A DNA stretch of 64,000 bases. It comes from Tritrichomonas musculus (Eukaryota; Parabasalia; Tritrichomonadida; Tritrichomonadidae). This document shows positions 31,586-41,371 of this stretch, piece after piece. The number at the start of each line of letters is the position of its first letter. Position 1 is the stretch's first letter. The notes under the pieces were generated by a model that searched no databases, had not been told where the DNA came from, and saw only the letters and a program-made list of their open reading frames with translations. Location of the stretch: NCBI GenBank assembly GCA_039105265.1, contig JAPFFF010000031.1:620001-684000 (forward strand), in the 5' to 3' direction. Made by a program: the position numbers and the translations under genes.

Positions 31586-33038
31586 GTTTATTGATTCATT
31601 ATATAAAATTTTTTCTTCATAATATTCTTTAGCTTCAATTCTTAGTGGACAGTTTCTGTTCTGATGGTTTAATCCAAAGCATAAAGAACATCTTCTTCCA
31701 TCAGAATTCATGTTTAATGCTTTGTTTTTGCGAATAAGTTCCTGCATCTTATAAAAAAAGTGACGTTCCTCCGTTGGATGATGAAAAGTGCAAATTGCAC
31801 ATGTTGTTTTCTCATTTCTATCTACAATATTTGTTTCTTTTGGTTTCTTGCCTTTTTTGGGTGCTCCTTTAGGTCTTGCCAATGCATCTTGTATTGGCAT
31901 TTTCTTTTCTTTGCTAACTCAAGATGCATTATCAAAAGAAATATTCATAATTACATTTATTTCTCTTTGCAAAACTTCTAAAACTCTTGAAGAAACATCA
32001 GGATCTGATGAAGCCAGCTTGGCCAACTCTTTTCCTTTATGAAATATAGTTAGATACCTTGATGTTTCTGTGCTTAAAACTGATTCTAGCATTTGTGAAT
32101 TACTTATTTCGTCGTCATTTTTTTCAGCATCATTCATTTCATCATCTATATCACTAAAAGAATCATCTATTAGATTGTCTTTTTTTAAATGCCGCATTGT
32201 ATTTGACTTTATTTGGCATGTTAAATAATGATTTTTTAAATTTCGATCAAAGTGCATCCTACTTTCGACCAGTGAAATATTCTGTTTTGGCAAAGAACGT
32301 TTTATTAGGTTGTTCATGCTCTTAGCTGGGGAGTTTGTTTTGTATCCATGACAAAGTACATTGCACAAATAGGCACGTGAAAAATTCTTTAAATATGGAA
32401 CGATTTGCTTTTCTATATAATGAGTTAATCGAGAAGTAAAGTTATGGAGTTTTTCAAGAGCCTTGTGGACATATTCAAGGTTTTGGTGATAACAAACGAT
32501 TTTAAATAAATTTTTAATTAGTGCTCTTTGTGTTTTTGAAAAACCATATTTAATTAATTTATTGCTAAAGTTACGGGATTTGTGCAAAGCACAAATAACA
32601 TGATTAACATTTGGTTTTTTTATGCTAGAAACCCATTTCTTGAATGCATTGATAAATGAGTGGTCCTCATCAGTAATAATTGTCATAATATTTGAAATGA
32701 AATCAGGATAAATTGAAAGTGTATTCAAGAGCCAGTACAAGACATCTTCGTTTGCAGATGCTGCATACATTATTCCACAGCAGCACAGATTACACTCTTT
32801 TGTCAATGCTGTAATTAGGAAAACTTCCCATTTATTTACCAATGACGAATAAGCTCCGTCCAGAAATATGACATCTGAGTAATTTCTCAAATTCAACAAT
32901 TCATTTGTATTAATAGTAAGCAAAGCAATTCTTCTTGGTCGATCATCGCATTGAATAGTAAGATCATGACAGATTCCACCATTTGATTCTATATAGTGTA
33001 TTAAAGGATCAGTTTCGTTGTTAAATTGTATGAAGTAA
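31586..33038 (-). pseudogene. Decayed Mutator-like (MULE) transposase
   Basis: The minus-strand frame runs from 33,038 leftward with one in-frame TGA at 31919-31921. The body carries MULE core features: FLDGAYSSLVNKWEVFLITA (first catalytic Asp), MTIITDEDHSFINAFKKW (second Asp) and HVICALHKSRNF. After the stop come PIQDALARPKGAPKKGKK and a Cys/His cluster CSLCFGLNHQNRNC, a zinc knuckle typical of MULE C-termini. The 3' end is cut by the element at 30384-31575, and the 5' side runs into a foreign segment at about 33,039. It is a plain DNA-transposon remnant that cannot work as it stands. Confidence 0.75.
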
Positions 33039-33229
33039 GGTTAGGAGGGGCTACAGGTACTCCGTACCCTACGCCCGCACTGCGTTCTCCTAACCCTAAT
33101 TCATTCAGTCTACCAAAAATTGTCATTTTTGTCATCCTCGACCAAATTAGTATATATACCCGCCACAGTCGCGAGACAGCTAATTTAATTGACGAAAACC
33201 CCCAAAAATCAGCTGTTTTGGTATTTATA

Positions 33230-34503
33230 GGTATGGGAAAAAGTCCGTGCGCGAGCATTTTTTTAAATAAAAAATAAAGGTTAAATAAATTTAGATTATT
33301 TATTAATGTATATAATTACCTTTAGTTTCGATGCATATCATTAGTCTGTTCATCCATTCATCATATGCCGATTTAAAGATAGATTTTGGAATATCATTCA
33401 AAATTTCTGTAACCTTTTCAAAAAGTTGATTTTCGTCTTCAAATTCTTGACCTTCGAGTAATTTTTTCAAATATCCAAAAAGAAAGAAGTCTGATGGTGC
33501 TAGATCTGGTGAATAAGGTGGATGTTCTAATCTCTTTATGCCAAGTTCAGTCAATTTTTCAAAAGCTAAATGTGGACGAGCATTATCCATATGAAGAAAA
33601 TATCCATTTGTCGTAATACTTTTTGCTAAATCACCTAGTACTCTTTGAGAAAAAAACTTCTTATTAAATTTTTCTCCTATTGGGAGCATTGTAATTGATT
33701 TAATTCCAGTGATACCCCATATTACTGAGATCATCACTTTTTTAGATCCAATCATTCGTTTTGGTTTTTCTGGAATTTGTCGTCCTGCTTCTAACCACAT
33801 TGAATTTCTAGGGTTTATAAAGTAAACCCAGGTTTCATCTTGTGTTAACACCTTATGTAACTTTTGATCATTCGCACTCGTTAAAAATTCAAACAATTCC
33901 TTTGATATTTCAATCCGTTTAACTTTGATTTCTTGAGTTAGTATATGAGGTATCCATTTAAAATTGACCTTTGACATATTTAATTCATCAATTAAAACTC
34001 TTTTAACGGTTTTTCGATCAGCTTTTACTATTTCAGCAATTTTTTGAGTTGATGCATAAGGGTTGTATAATAAAACATTTTGAATTTCTTGTTTTAATTC
34101 TGTTCTTTTTGGTCTTCCTTCTCTTGGACGATCAAAAATCGACCAGTTATCATCATTCATATTTTTTGTCCATTTCTGTATGGTCCTTAGTGATGGAACT
34201 TCTTCATCATAAACGTCAGATATTGTACAGTATATATCTTTATTTATATAATTCTTCTTCCATAAGAAGTGGCAAACTGCACGGTATTCAATCAAATTCT
34301 CATTCATAAAAAATGATGTACGTTTGTTTTTATTATACGTTTATTTTTTTTTGTATTATATTTTGATGGGTGCAAACTAAAAAGAATTTTTAATTATATA
34401 ATATTATAATATATATGTTTAATTATATATTTATTATTAAAAGTATTAATGATATCTAAGAACCAATGAGAAAAATGCTCGCGCACGGACTTTTTCCCAT
34501 ACC
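33230..34503 (-). mobile_element. Complete mariner element
   Basis: Perfect 33-bp inverted repeats (tip GGTATGGGAAAAAGTCCG) at 33230-33262 and 34471-34503, with TA on both outer sides (33228-33229 and 34504-34505). The 1274-bp length is typical of mariner. The transposase between them is one uninterrupted frame, so the element looks capable of movement and recently inserted. It sits in the GTAAG-flanked segment. Confidence 0.93.
33303..34307 (-). CDS. Mariner transposase
   Basis: A 334-residue protein. Residues ~5-65 form the mariner N-terminal helix-turn-helix with IFDRPREGRPKR at its end; a second HTH follows (QKIAEIVKADRKTVKRVL). FKWIPHIL is the mariner WVPHxL box. The catalytic triad is TQDETWV, HMDNARPH and YSPDLAPSDFFLFG. 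I count 31 residues between the second and third Asp, against 34 in classical mariners. It cuts and pastes the element at TA. Start ATG at 34305-34307, about 165 bases inside the right end. Confidence 0.95.
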   Translation of the reverse strand: MNENLIEYRAVCHFLWKKNYINKDIYCTISDVYDEEVPSLRTIQKWTKNMNDDNWSIFDRPREGRPKRTELKQEIQNVLLYNPYASTQKIAEIVKADRKTVKRVLIDELNMSKVNFKWIPHILTQEIKVKRIEISKELFEFLTSANDQKLHKVLTQDETWVYFINPRNSMWLEAGRQIPEKPKRMIGSKKVMISVIWGITGIKSITMLPIGEKFNKKFFSQRVLGDLAKSITTNGYFLHMDNARPHLAFEKLTELGIKRLEHPPYSPDLAPSDFFLFGYLKKLLEGQEFEDENQLFEKVTEILNDIPKSIFKSAYDEWMNRLMICIETKGNYIH

Positions 34504-34765
34504 TATAATTTAGTGCTACTTGTGGCACAAGACTATGGATATATGTCTATATATGACAATACTAATAGCGATAACCTAAAATAATGGCTAAATAAACTAT
34601 TATAATAGGCGAAATCGGCTATATTAATATGAAACCGTTTCTAAACAATTCCATAGCTATACTCATATACGACATTATCGAGATTGTATCCAATAAAGTA
34701 GAACTAATAGTGGCAGATAATGAATGACTATTGTAGCATATAATGAATGACTATATGTATAAACG

Positions 34766-36454
34766 ATGGGTTTGATATGTGAATTACATGAAAATTTTAT
34801 CCAACTGAAACCAATGACACTGAACACTATGTTATACGATCACGTATATGAAGGTATGAAATCCATGTCTATAAATGATTTCCGTGATGACGATGATCCA
34901 TTGAAACAACAAATCGAACCAATACCAACACCAGAAGAAGTCCATGATCCGTCATATATACGATGGCAGATGTTTGATGAGATCCCTGAACGATTATACA
35001 CTATACAGTGTGAAGGTTACTTCGATAAGAACGGCCATCCATTAGAAGATGAAACAACGATTAAACACCTAACTAGTGGTGAACCACCAGTAAATATCGA
35101 TGATGAACTAGAACTTTGTGATGAGAATGGCGATGTAATCGATTATATGGATTATGAAGATTATTATTATTGTATGGATCACAACAAGTATGATTTACAT
35201 AAGATCACTAAACAAATTCGAACCAAGAAGTTCATCTGTGAAGCTCCAATCGGTTCTGGTAAATCGACAGCGATTCGTAAATGGATTGCATCGCATAATA
35301 CAGAGAGGTTTATGGTTATAGTTCCAACAGTGAATATCGCTGAAGAGTTCTATACCAAGTTGAATGATATGTATGTTAATTCCATTCGGTTGTGTGTTAA
35401 CGATAATGCGTTTAAAGAGTTTCACAAAGCTGTACACAATGAAGTTAATGTGATTATTACTACATACAACACAGCTTCGAAATGTCTAGGTGATCTAATT
35501 GAAGAATATTACATGAACGAACAACGATTAGATTACTTTCTAGTGATTGACGAAGCACATATGTTACTACAACATATTGGATTGATTGAGATTACTAAAG
35601 AGTTCGATCGAGTTGCGTTGATAAGTGCTACTGCTGATGATATTAAACACTTCGCGTGTTTTAGAGATTACATAATCGTTAATCCATGTATCGATAAGAG
35701 ATACAATCGGAATATATACGTTAACAAGTTGATACCAGATGCTAATGAACAACGAGCTGAGATAGTTAACTTAATCGATACAAAGCGAATGAACTACGAT
35801 AAAGTATTAATTAAGATCGAAGATAAGAAACAATGTAAGTTGTTGAAAGATAGATACAAGGTTGCTTTATATACAGGTGATAACAAAGAGGTTAAGTTGA
35901 ATGAAGATGGTTTGTTCGATGAAGATGTTGATGTTGTTATATCTACTTCATCCATCCAGAATGGACAGTCCATTAAAGAGAATATTCTATCTGTATTCGT
36001 CCAAACCTATATCGATAGTGTGTCCAGTGTTAAACAGTTTCTAGGTCGAAACCGAAATCGAAACTCGGATGTATATGTATGTGTTCGATATGGTAAACAC
36101 ATGAACAAGAGAAAGTACTCGATACCGAACAACAGATATGAGAGATACTTAAACGAACTGCGTGATAGAGCATGGAATTGTATGAGCAAAACAGGTTGGA
36201 ATGTTGCATTATATGAGTTTGGTCGTGTGCAGTTCGTTAAATCTGCTGTTGATGACGATAATGATTCGCAAAGTGAAGTTCTCGAAGAGAATGATACTTC
36301 GTACTCCGCTACCGCGGATGAACCAGTTGATGATGATGAATCTGTTGATGGATCTGTAAGAGCATTTTTATTTAATTTATTACATGTCATTGTTAATCGC
36401 TGGTGTTTTACGGCCTTTGATAATTTTTTTCCCCACATATCAATTTCCAGTTAG
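34766..36454 (+). CDS. SF2 helicase-like protein (origin-binding-protein type), probably incomplete
   Basis: The frame is 562 residues long. An acidic N-terminal ~150 residues lead to Walker A APIGSGKST (~170), TTYNTAS (Ia/Ib region), Walker B VIDEAH (~255), motif III ISATADD (~277) and the arginine-finger motif QFLGRNRNR (~428). The order fits superfamily 2; the compact core and FLGRxxR resemble herpes UL9-like and giant-virus origin-binding helicases (inference). Base and codon use (many CGA, TCG, GAT-rich) differ from host neighbours. The composition changes before the stop, so the last ~30 residues may not belong. It lies in the GTAAG-flanked segment and is best treated as a piece of an old virus-like element. 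Confidence 0.6.
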   Translation: MGLICELHENFIQLKPMTLNTMLYDHVYEGMKSMSINDFRDDDDPLKQQIEPIPTPEEVHDPSYIRWQMFDEIPERLYTIQCEGYFDKNGHPLEDETTIKHLTSGEPPVNIDDELELCDENGDVIDYMDYEDYYYCMDHNKYDLHKITKQIRTKKFICEAPIGSGKSTAIRKWIASHNTERFMVIVPTVNIAEEFYTKLNDMYVNSIRLCVNDNAFKEFHKAVHNEVNVIITTYNTASKCLGDLIEEYYMNEQRLDYFLVIDEAHMLLQHIGLIEITKEFDRVALISATADDIKHFACFRDYIIVNPCIDKRYNRNIYVNKLIPDANEQRAEIVNLIDTKRMNYDKVLIKIEDKKQCKLLKDRYKVALYTGDNKEVKLNEDGLFDEDVDVVISTSSIQNGQSIKENILSVFVQTYIDSVSSVKQFLGRNRNRNSDVYVCVRYGKHMNKRKYSIPNNRYERYLNELRDRAWNCMSKTGWNVALYEFGRVQFVKSAVDDDNDSQSEVLEENDTSYSATADEPVDDDESVDGSVRAFLFNLLHVIVNRWCFTAFDNFFPHISISS

Positions 36455-36828
36455 AAGACCTGCAGTAGCAATTAGTTTTGGATGAATTTTGGGATTTGGT
36501 TTGATTTCTTTTTGCTCTCAGTTAGATTTTCTCTTATCAATCATTGCTTTGCAATGTAGTTTCTGCTTGGTTCTAGGCGCATTTAAATTAATTGAATATT
36601 CATTGAAAATTTCAATACTTAACGTATGTGTCTCAGAAATATTTTATAAAAAGTATTCAAAATAAAATGCAGTCTCTAATTCAATTTTTTATTTTTTTTT
36701 CTATAAAAATTGATGAGTAAAATGATAAGTCAAAGAGCTTATTCTATCCACAAAAATGCATTGAAAGTGCCCCATGATTTTGTTTTAATAGAAAAGATTT
36801 TCATGATATTGAAATAAAAAATCGCAAA
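36455..36828. other. Non-coding flank left of the Polinton
   Basis: AT-rich. On the minus strand there are short coding-like stretches broken by stops, which could be the front of the MULE remnant split by the GTAAG-flanked segment; this is weak. The last five bases, GCAAA (36824-36828), are the left copy of the Polinton target duplication. Confidence 0.35.
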
Positions 36829-37081
36829 AGTAGTTAACGTTAGGCTGGGATTCATTCTTCATCCCATCCTAACCTGCTCGCCACCAAGCTCAGGTACGCC
36901 TTCACTTGGGCCTCGCTACCCGGCCAAATACCTACTGAAAAACCTATCGTAAGTACACAGCCTCTTTTTTCACTAACTTCCCACCTTTATCCATCAAGGC
37001 CAAATTTCTATTAATTTTTTATACAACACTATACAAATGACTACACCATCAGATTTAAAGATTATTTCCAAGGTATGGAGT
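36829..37081 (+). repeat. Polinton left terminal inverted repeat
   Basis: Identical by eye to the right end over 253 bases. Similarity continues after a ~22-base insertion to about 37,135. The tip holds its own inverted repeat, GTTAGGCTGGGAT (36839-36851) against 36861-36873 with one mismatch, so a terminal hairpin could form. The repeat is markedly more GC-rich than its surroundings for the first ~140 bases. Confidence 0.93.
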
Positions 37082-37310
37082 GGTTTTTGAGCTTTCTAAT
37101 GGTGTTTTTTGAATTCTACACCCAAAAATACGGTATTTCTTGTATAGGCACGACCTCGAAATATTGAGTAGAAATTGAGTTAATATTTTCTCTCAAATAT
37201 TTTTATGCCAGAAGTATATTTTTTCTCTCAAATATTTTGAAAAGATTTTATAAAAATAATTCTCATTTTAAAATTTTCATTTATTATTTTCATTAATTTT
37301 CAAAATTTTT

Positions 37311-37362
37311 GTTCCACTTTTTGAATTTAAATTTTTGTTCCACTTTTTGAATTTAAATTTTT
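37311..37362 (+). repeat. Two tandem 26-bp units in the Polinton left arm
   Basis: The unit starts GTTCCACTTTTTGAATTTAA and occurs twice without change, directly before a GC-rich 20-bp array. Confidence 0.85.
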
Positions 37363-37366
37363 CAAA

Positions 37367-37426
37367 CCGCCACATACCGGTTTGATCCGCCTCATGCCGG
37401 CTTGAACCGGCTTATGCCGCCACTCC
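37367..37426 (+). repeat. Three tandem 20-bp GC-rich units in the Polinton left arm
   Basis: Units CCGCCACATACCGGTTTGAT, CCGCCTCATGCCGGCTTGAA and CCGGCTTATGCCGCCACTCC lie head to tail. They share CCGxC-xATxCCGxC and stand out from very AT-rich flanks. Iterons or protein-binding sites are possible roles. Confidence 0.75.
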
Positions 37427-37791
37427 TGCATCCCAAAATTTTCATCAAAATTGAAAGAGAAAATTTTTATTCCCAAAATTGAACTGAATTAATGAAAATA
37501 ATTTATGTAGTAATTGAGAGATAAAATTTTATTGATTTTCCATTAATAATTCACAAGTTTATGGTTATAATTTATTAAAATTAATTTTTATAAAAAATGT
37601 CGGACTTTCTATTTTTCGAACCATGTAACTTTCCACCAAATATTTCCATTGAGCTATGACCCCATACAAGAATATTTTTGGATGGTTTATTTTTAAAACT
37701 AAATTCTGAATATATTATTTGAGTTATTACAATATATTTCAATATTTATTTGGTTTTATATTTATTCAAAATCGAGTTTCCATCTTTGTCT

Positions 37792-37858
37792 ATGCGTGTG
37801 TCGTAATGGTTAAACTCCCTACCTAACATCCTAGGTTCGACATATATCCGGAACGCAT
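37792..37858 (+). other. tRNA-like structure in the Polinton left arm
   Basis: ATGCGT pairs with ACGCAT 55 bases downstream like an acceptor stem. Inside are GTCGTAATGGTTA, close to a Pol III box A / D arm, and AGGTTCGACATATATCC, close to box B / T arm. The part between the arms is too short for a normal anticodon arm, so it is not a standard tRNA. A relic or mimic is possible. Confidence 0.35.
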
Positions 37859-38134
37859 TTTTTCTGAGTTATGAGAAAGAGTGGACTTTGAGTGAAATCT
37901 GTGAAAACTTGGATTTGTGGCTAAGTTGTGAGTTGTTCGTTAACAATTATTCCGCAAACAAAAAACTTATTGAGTTAAGTTTCCATCTTCCTGATCGAGG
38001 CCATTAACTTCCCCTAGTTAACGGACGGCTCCTTTCAATAAGGATTTCATTTGAAGTAGATCTCTTTTATAAGTAATTCAGAAAAGGCCTCTCAGGGTTG
38101 GTTTTTGCACTTTTGTTTTTATATTTTTATAAAA

Positions 38135-39385
38135 ATGTATCCAGTACTTAATCCGGCTGAAGAAACAACACCTATACCAATTGAATATGCTTACTTTTTA
38201 GAAGATGGGGAACGAGATAAAACAAGACCTAATCGTTTTTATTTTAATTATCCTCAAGATTGGGTTACTTCAAATAGAGGGGAATCAATAATAGGCGTAA
38301 GAAATATATGGACAAATTGTAGAAGAAGAAAAATATCATATACAATAGGAATCAGAAAGTATTATAAAAAAGATTATGATGACTTAAAGCTAAACAACCC
38401 AAATCAAACATATGATGATCTTTATTTATCTATTCCAAATGATAGGAAATCAGAATTATTTTATGATGTAATTTCTTGGATTCCTACAGAAAAAGATTTA
38501 AGGGAAATATTAATTGATTTGAAATATTTCTTAAGAACAGAGTTTGAAAAATATAATGTTGCTCCAATTGCATTAAATAAATTTCTTCATTCATCTATTG
38601 ATAAACAAAAAGAGAAATTAGAAGAAGATATCAATAAGAAAATGGATGAAACACTACAACTTGATATCGAAATAGCAAATAGTACGAACTTAGATGAAAT
38701 CGCACAAAAAACACTTCAGAAGCAAAATTTAATAAATGAGAGCTGGAATTTAAGAAGAAAAATTGATGAATTAGAGGAATCAAAAAAATTAGTTGGACAA
38801 CCTGTTTTTAATTTAAGGGATGTTGGTATGGATGGATATTATGATTATGATAAAAAGAAATTTATTGAAATAATGTATTCGATGTGGAATGAAGATGAAA
38901 ATAATCCTTTTTATATTGACCTATCAATCAGCTTTCGTATAAGACCTTTTGAAAATGGTATACAAGATAATTCTGTTAATAGCATTTATGATTTAGCAGA
39001 TGTATTTAATGTTGGTTTTGAACCTTTTCAAAATAATCCAAACAAATATATGGACTTAGAGAATCCTATTGAAGACAAAAATGGGAATACTATTAGATAT
39101 GAAGGAAAATGGATGAGAGAAATAATATTCGAAGATGTTTGGGATAGAGTTAGCTGTAAAATATATTCATCAATAGCAGAACAATCATCAAAAGGATATT
39201 TAGGAAATAGTAAAGTTATATTTAATCCAATCAAATACTTCAAGCTAAACTCAACTGATCAAAGATTTTGGATAGAATTCTATTCAGGGCGTCATAATCA
39301 AATACCTGTAAAGATACCAAATAATGAAACATTTTATATTGAGATGCAATTCATGCCATTCAATAAGAAACTGATGTATGTTTAA
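38135..39385 (+). CDS. Polinton protein of unknown role (416 aa)
   Basis: The start is the ATG at 38135 (MYPVLNPAEETTPIPIEYAY); the open frame upstream is only T-rich leader. The middle (~145-235) is a charged helical hairpin or coiled coil (KQKEKLEEDINKKMDETLQL) inserted between two beta-rich parts, the last ending NETFYIEMQFMPFNKKLMYV. It lies 11 bases before the integrase. Position beside integrase, ATPase and capsid genes suggests a structural or morphogenetic virion protein; the beta-rich ends would allow a jelly-roll or spike-like fold, which is inference. Confidence 0.6.
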   Translation: MYPVLNPAEETTPIPIEYAYFLEDGERDKTRPNRFYFNYPQDWVTSNRGESIIGVRNIWTNCRRRKISYTIGIRKYYKKDYDDLKLNNPNQTYDDLYLSIPNDRKSELFYDVISWIPTEKDLREILIDLKYFLRTEFEKYNVAPIALNKFLHSSIDKQKEKLEEDINKKMDETLQLDIEIANSTNLDEIAQKTLQKQNLINESWNLRRKIDELEESKKLVGQPVFNLRDVGMDGYYDYDKKKFIEIMYSMWNEDENNPFYIDLSISFRIRPFENGIQDNSVNSIYDLADVFNVGFEPFQNNPNKYMDLENPIEDKNGNTIRYEGKWMREIIFEDVWDRVSCKIYSSIAEQSSKGYLGNSKVIFNPIKYFKLNSTDQRFWIEFYSGRHNQIPVKIPNNETFYIEMQFMPFNKKLMYV

Positions 39386-39396
39386 GACTAATTTAA

Positions 39397-40482
39397 ATGA
39401 ACAAAAAGCATTTTAAGACAATTAATGAGCTTCATTCTTTTTTTCCTTGGAGATCTGCCTCTAAATTTGTTCCACTCGCAAAACGATATGGATTCACAGA
39501 AGAAGCCGCATTAGATTATTTAAGGAAGATAGTACATGATGTAAAGGTACCAAAGGCAAAGTTTATGAATATATATTCTAAACACTCTGGAGGATATCAA
39601 ATGGACACATTCATCAATGATAAGACAAAGGATGGATTAAATTATTTGATGCTAATTAATATTAACACAAGAAAAGCATATTGTTATGCGATGAGAGGGA
39701 AAGGTGCAAAAGAAGTAGCTAGAGCATTAAATAAATTTTTTGAGGACGAGCCAGATGTCTATTCGATAACATCAGATCAAGATGCTGCTTACTTGTCCAA
39801 TGATGTATTACAGTTGATGAAGACCAAAAAAATTGTTTACACTACTACCGAGGATAATAATCATAATGTACTAGGTATCATAAATAGGTTTATGAGAACG
39901 ATTAGAGACATGGTAGGCGAGAACAGGTTCATCAATGAGAAAGAAATGGATAGTTTAATAGATTCATACAACAATTCTCCCCACAGGTCATTGGACTATA
40001 AGATACCAAACGAGATGACAGAGAAAGATGAAAAAGAATATGTAAAAACCAAGTCGCAAAACAATCCATATGACTTTAAGCCAAATGATAGAGTTAGAAT
40101 TATTCAAGCCAAGGAGCCATTTTCGAAGCGCAGGAACAAGGTAAGCAAGGAAGCATATATAGTTGATTCAAAGGCTGGAAACCAATTTATAATTAAGTCC
40201 AAAGATGAGTCAATAGACAAACTCCCTGGTTATAGGTTAATCAAAACAACAAATAAAAATATTGCTCAAACATTAAAAGGCGGAAAGAGAGGTATTGTGG
40301 AGAAGATTATTTCTTATGATACAACAAAGAACAAATATAAAATTAAATACAACGAAGGAACAGAAGACATCATACCGGCTCGCAATCTCAGAGAAGGTGC
40401 TCCAACAAAGCTATCTAATCTTGAAGTGGATTACTGGTCAAAGAAGAAAAATATACCCAATGGAATAAAAAAGTGGATTTAA
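39397..40482 (+). CDS. Polinton integrase (rve/DDE superfamily)
   Basis: A 361-residue protein. Residues ~1-60 are a helical zinc-finger-like or HTH lead. The RNase-H-fold core runs ~65-215 with YQMDTF and ITSDQDAAY carrying the acidic residues, then NRFMRTIRDM and YNNSPHRSLDYKIPNEM, the typical retroviral-type integrase ending. A basic SH3-like tail follows (FKPNDRVRIIQAKEPFSKRR), and residues ~290-335 (RGIVEKIISYDTTKNKYKIK) look like a small chromo- or Tudor-like barrel. It inserts the element and makes the 5-6-bp target duplication. Tight spacing on both sides (11 and 10 bases). Confidence 0.9.
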   Translation: MNKKHFKTINELHSFFPWRSASKFVPLAKRYGFTEEAALDYLRKIVHDVKVPKAKFMNIYSKHSGGYQMDTFINDKTKDGLNYLMLININTRKAYCYAMRGKGAKEVARALNKFFEDEPDVYSITSDQDAAYLSNDVLQLMKTKKIVYTTTEDNNHNVLGIINRFMRTIRDMVGENRFINEKEMDSLIDSYNNSPHRSLDYKIPNEMTEKDEKEYVKTKSQNNPYDFKPNDRVRIIQAKEPFSKRRNKVSKEAYIVDSKAGNQFIIKSKDESIDKLPGYRLIKTTNKNIAQTLKGGKRGIVEKIISYDTTKNKYKIKYNEGTEDIIPARNLREGAPTKLSNLEVDYWSKKKNIPNGIKKWI

Positions 40483-40492
40483 CGAATATTAA

Positions 40493-41347
40493 ATGTCTAA
40501 ACAAATAATGAAAGAAGTAGAGTCCTTAATCCAAAAGACAATGAAGAAGAACCAGAAAGAGATAGAGGCAGCATTGATGAAGCCATTACATCCTTCATAT
40601 CCATTTAGTACGAATGGAATTATATTTCTTATTGGACGTCCTGGTGCTGGAAAAAGTTATTGGTTGTGGTCTCACATACTAATTACTGAACGTCTATTTA
40701 AGCATCCGTACTATCAAAAAATAATATTCTGTTCAACAAGTGGCAAAATGGACAAAACGGCTGAGGCAATGAGTAAAGAAGTAAAGACACCAATAGTATA
40801 TCTTAACGAAGCCCAATTGATGGATTACCTAAAGAAACACCTAAAGAGAAAAATAAAATATTACGCAATGGTTAAACATGTATTATCAAAAATGAAGGAA
40901 ACAAATGAAGAAATGCAGAGACTTATAAACAAGCACTCTCTCCAAGAAATAGATGATAGAATAGTATATATAGCCAATAAGTTAGTAAAATACCAAACCT
41001 CTTCTTACCCATATAACACACTAATAATATTGGATGACTGTGCAGGAAGCGATTTGTTAACACATAATAATACAGAATTCCTTAGACTATTAACCAAGAC
41101 AAGACATTATAATATTACCTGCATCATGGCTATTCAGACAATTAGGTTTGTCCACATAAATGCAAAAAGATTGGCCACGGATATCATATGCTATAGTGGA
41201 TACTCAGAAGAAGATTTTACTTCCTTGCTTCAACAAACAAATAACAACCTTAATATCAAGAAGACTGTAAAAGAATATTTACAGCATAGAGATCTTCATT
41301 CAAAATTTATTATGAACATAACCGCAAATAAGTATTACTTTGACTGA
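40493..41347 (+). CDS. Polinton genome-packaging ATPase (FtsK/HerA, A32-like)
   Basis: A 284-residue P-loop ATPase. Walker A is LIGRPGAGKSYW (~50), Walker B is TLIILDDCAGSD (~180), followed by LLTKTRHYNITCIMAIQT, the sensor-bearing strand typical of the A32/packaging group. It would pump element DNA into capsids. It follows the integrase by 10 bases and precedes a small basic protein. Confidence 0.9.
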   Translation: MSKQIMKEVESLIQKTMKKNQKEIEAALMKPLHPSYPFSTNGIIFLIGRPGAGKSYWLWSHILITERLFKHPYYQKIIFCSTSGKMDKTAEAMSKEVKTPIVYLNEAQLMDYLKKHLKRKIKYYAMVKHVLSKMKETNEEMQRLINKHSLQEIDDRIVYIANKLVKYQTSSYPYNTLIILDDCAGSDLLTHNNTEFLRLLTKTRHYNITCIMAIQTIRFVHINAKRLATDIICYSGYSEEDFTSLLQQTNNNLNIKKTVKEYLQHRDLHSKFIMNITANKYYFD

Positions 41348-41371
41348 CTTTATTAATTTTATTTAAAGTAA

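Larger units (their letters stand above)
33039..36352. other. Foreign segment with a Polinton-like tip, flanked by GTAAG
   Basis: The MULE frame stops at 33,038. The segment then starts GGTTAGGAG, which pairs with CTCCTAACC at 33087-33095. This resembles the tip of the Polinton at 36,829, where GTTAGGCTGGGAT pairs with ATCCCATCCTAAC. Five bases, GTAAG, occur at 33034-33038 and again at 36353-36357, as in a 5-bp target duplication. The right side does not show a matching inverted tip, so if it is a virus-like element it is an incomplete fossil with perhaps one or two major breaks. It holds the helicase gene and a later mariner insertion. Confidence 0.4.

Noticed and set aside
33001-33277. Pair of ~85-codon frames on both strands between the MULE remnant and the mariner
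   Set aside because: They span an element boundary and the mariner end, so they cannot be single genes.
36007-36438. 143-codon minus-strand frame over the helicase 3' end
   Set aside because: Mirror of the helicase gene with Ser-rich shadow composition.
37311-37426. Possible CRISPR array
   Set aside because: Units are directly adjacent with no spacers, and the host is a eukaryote.
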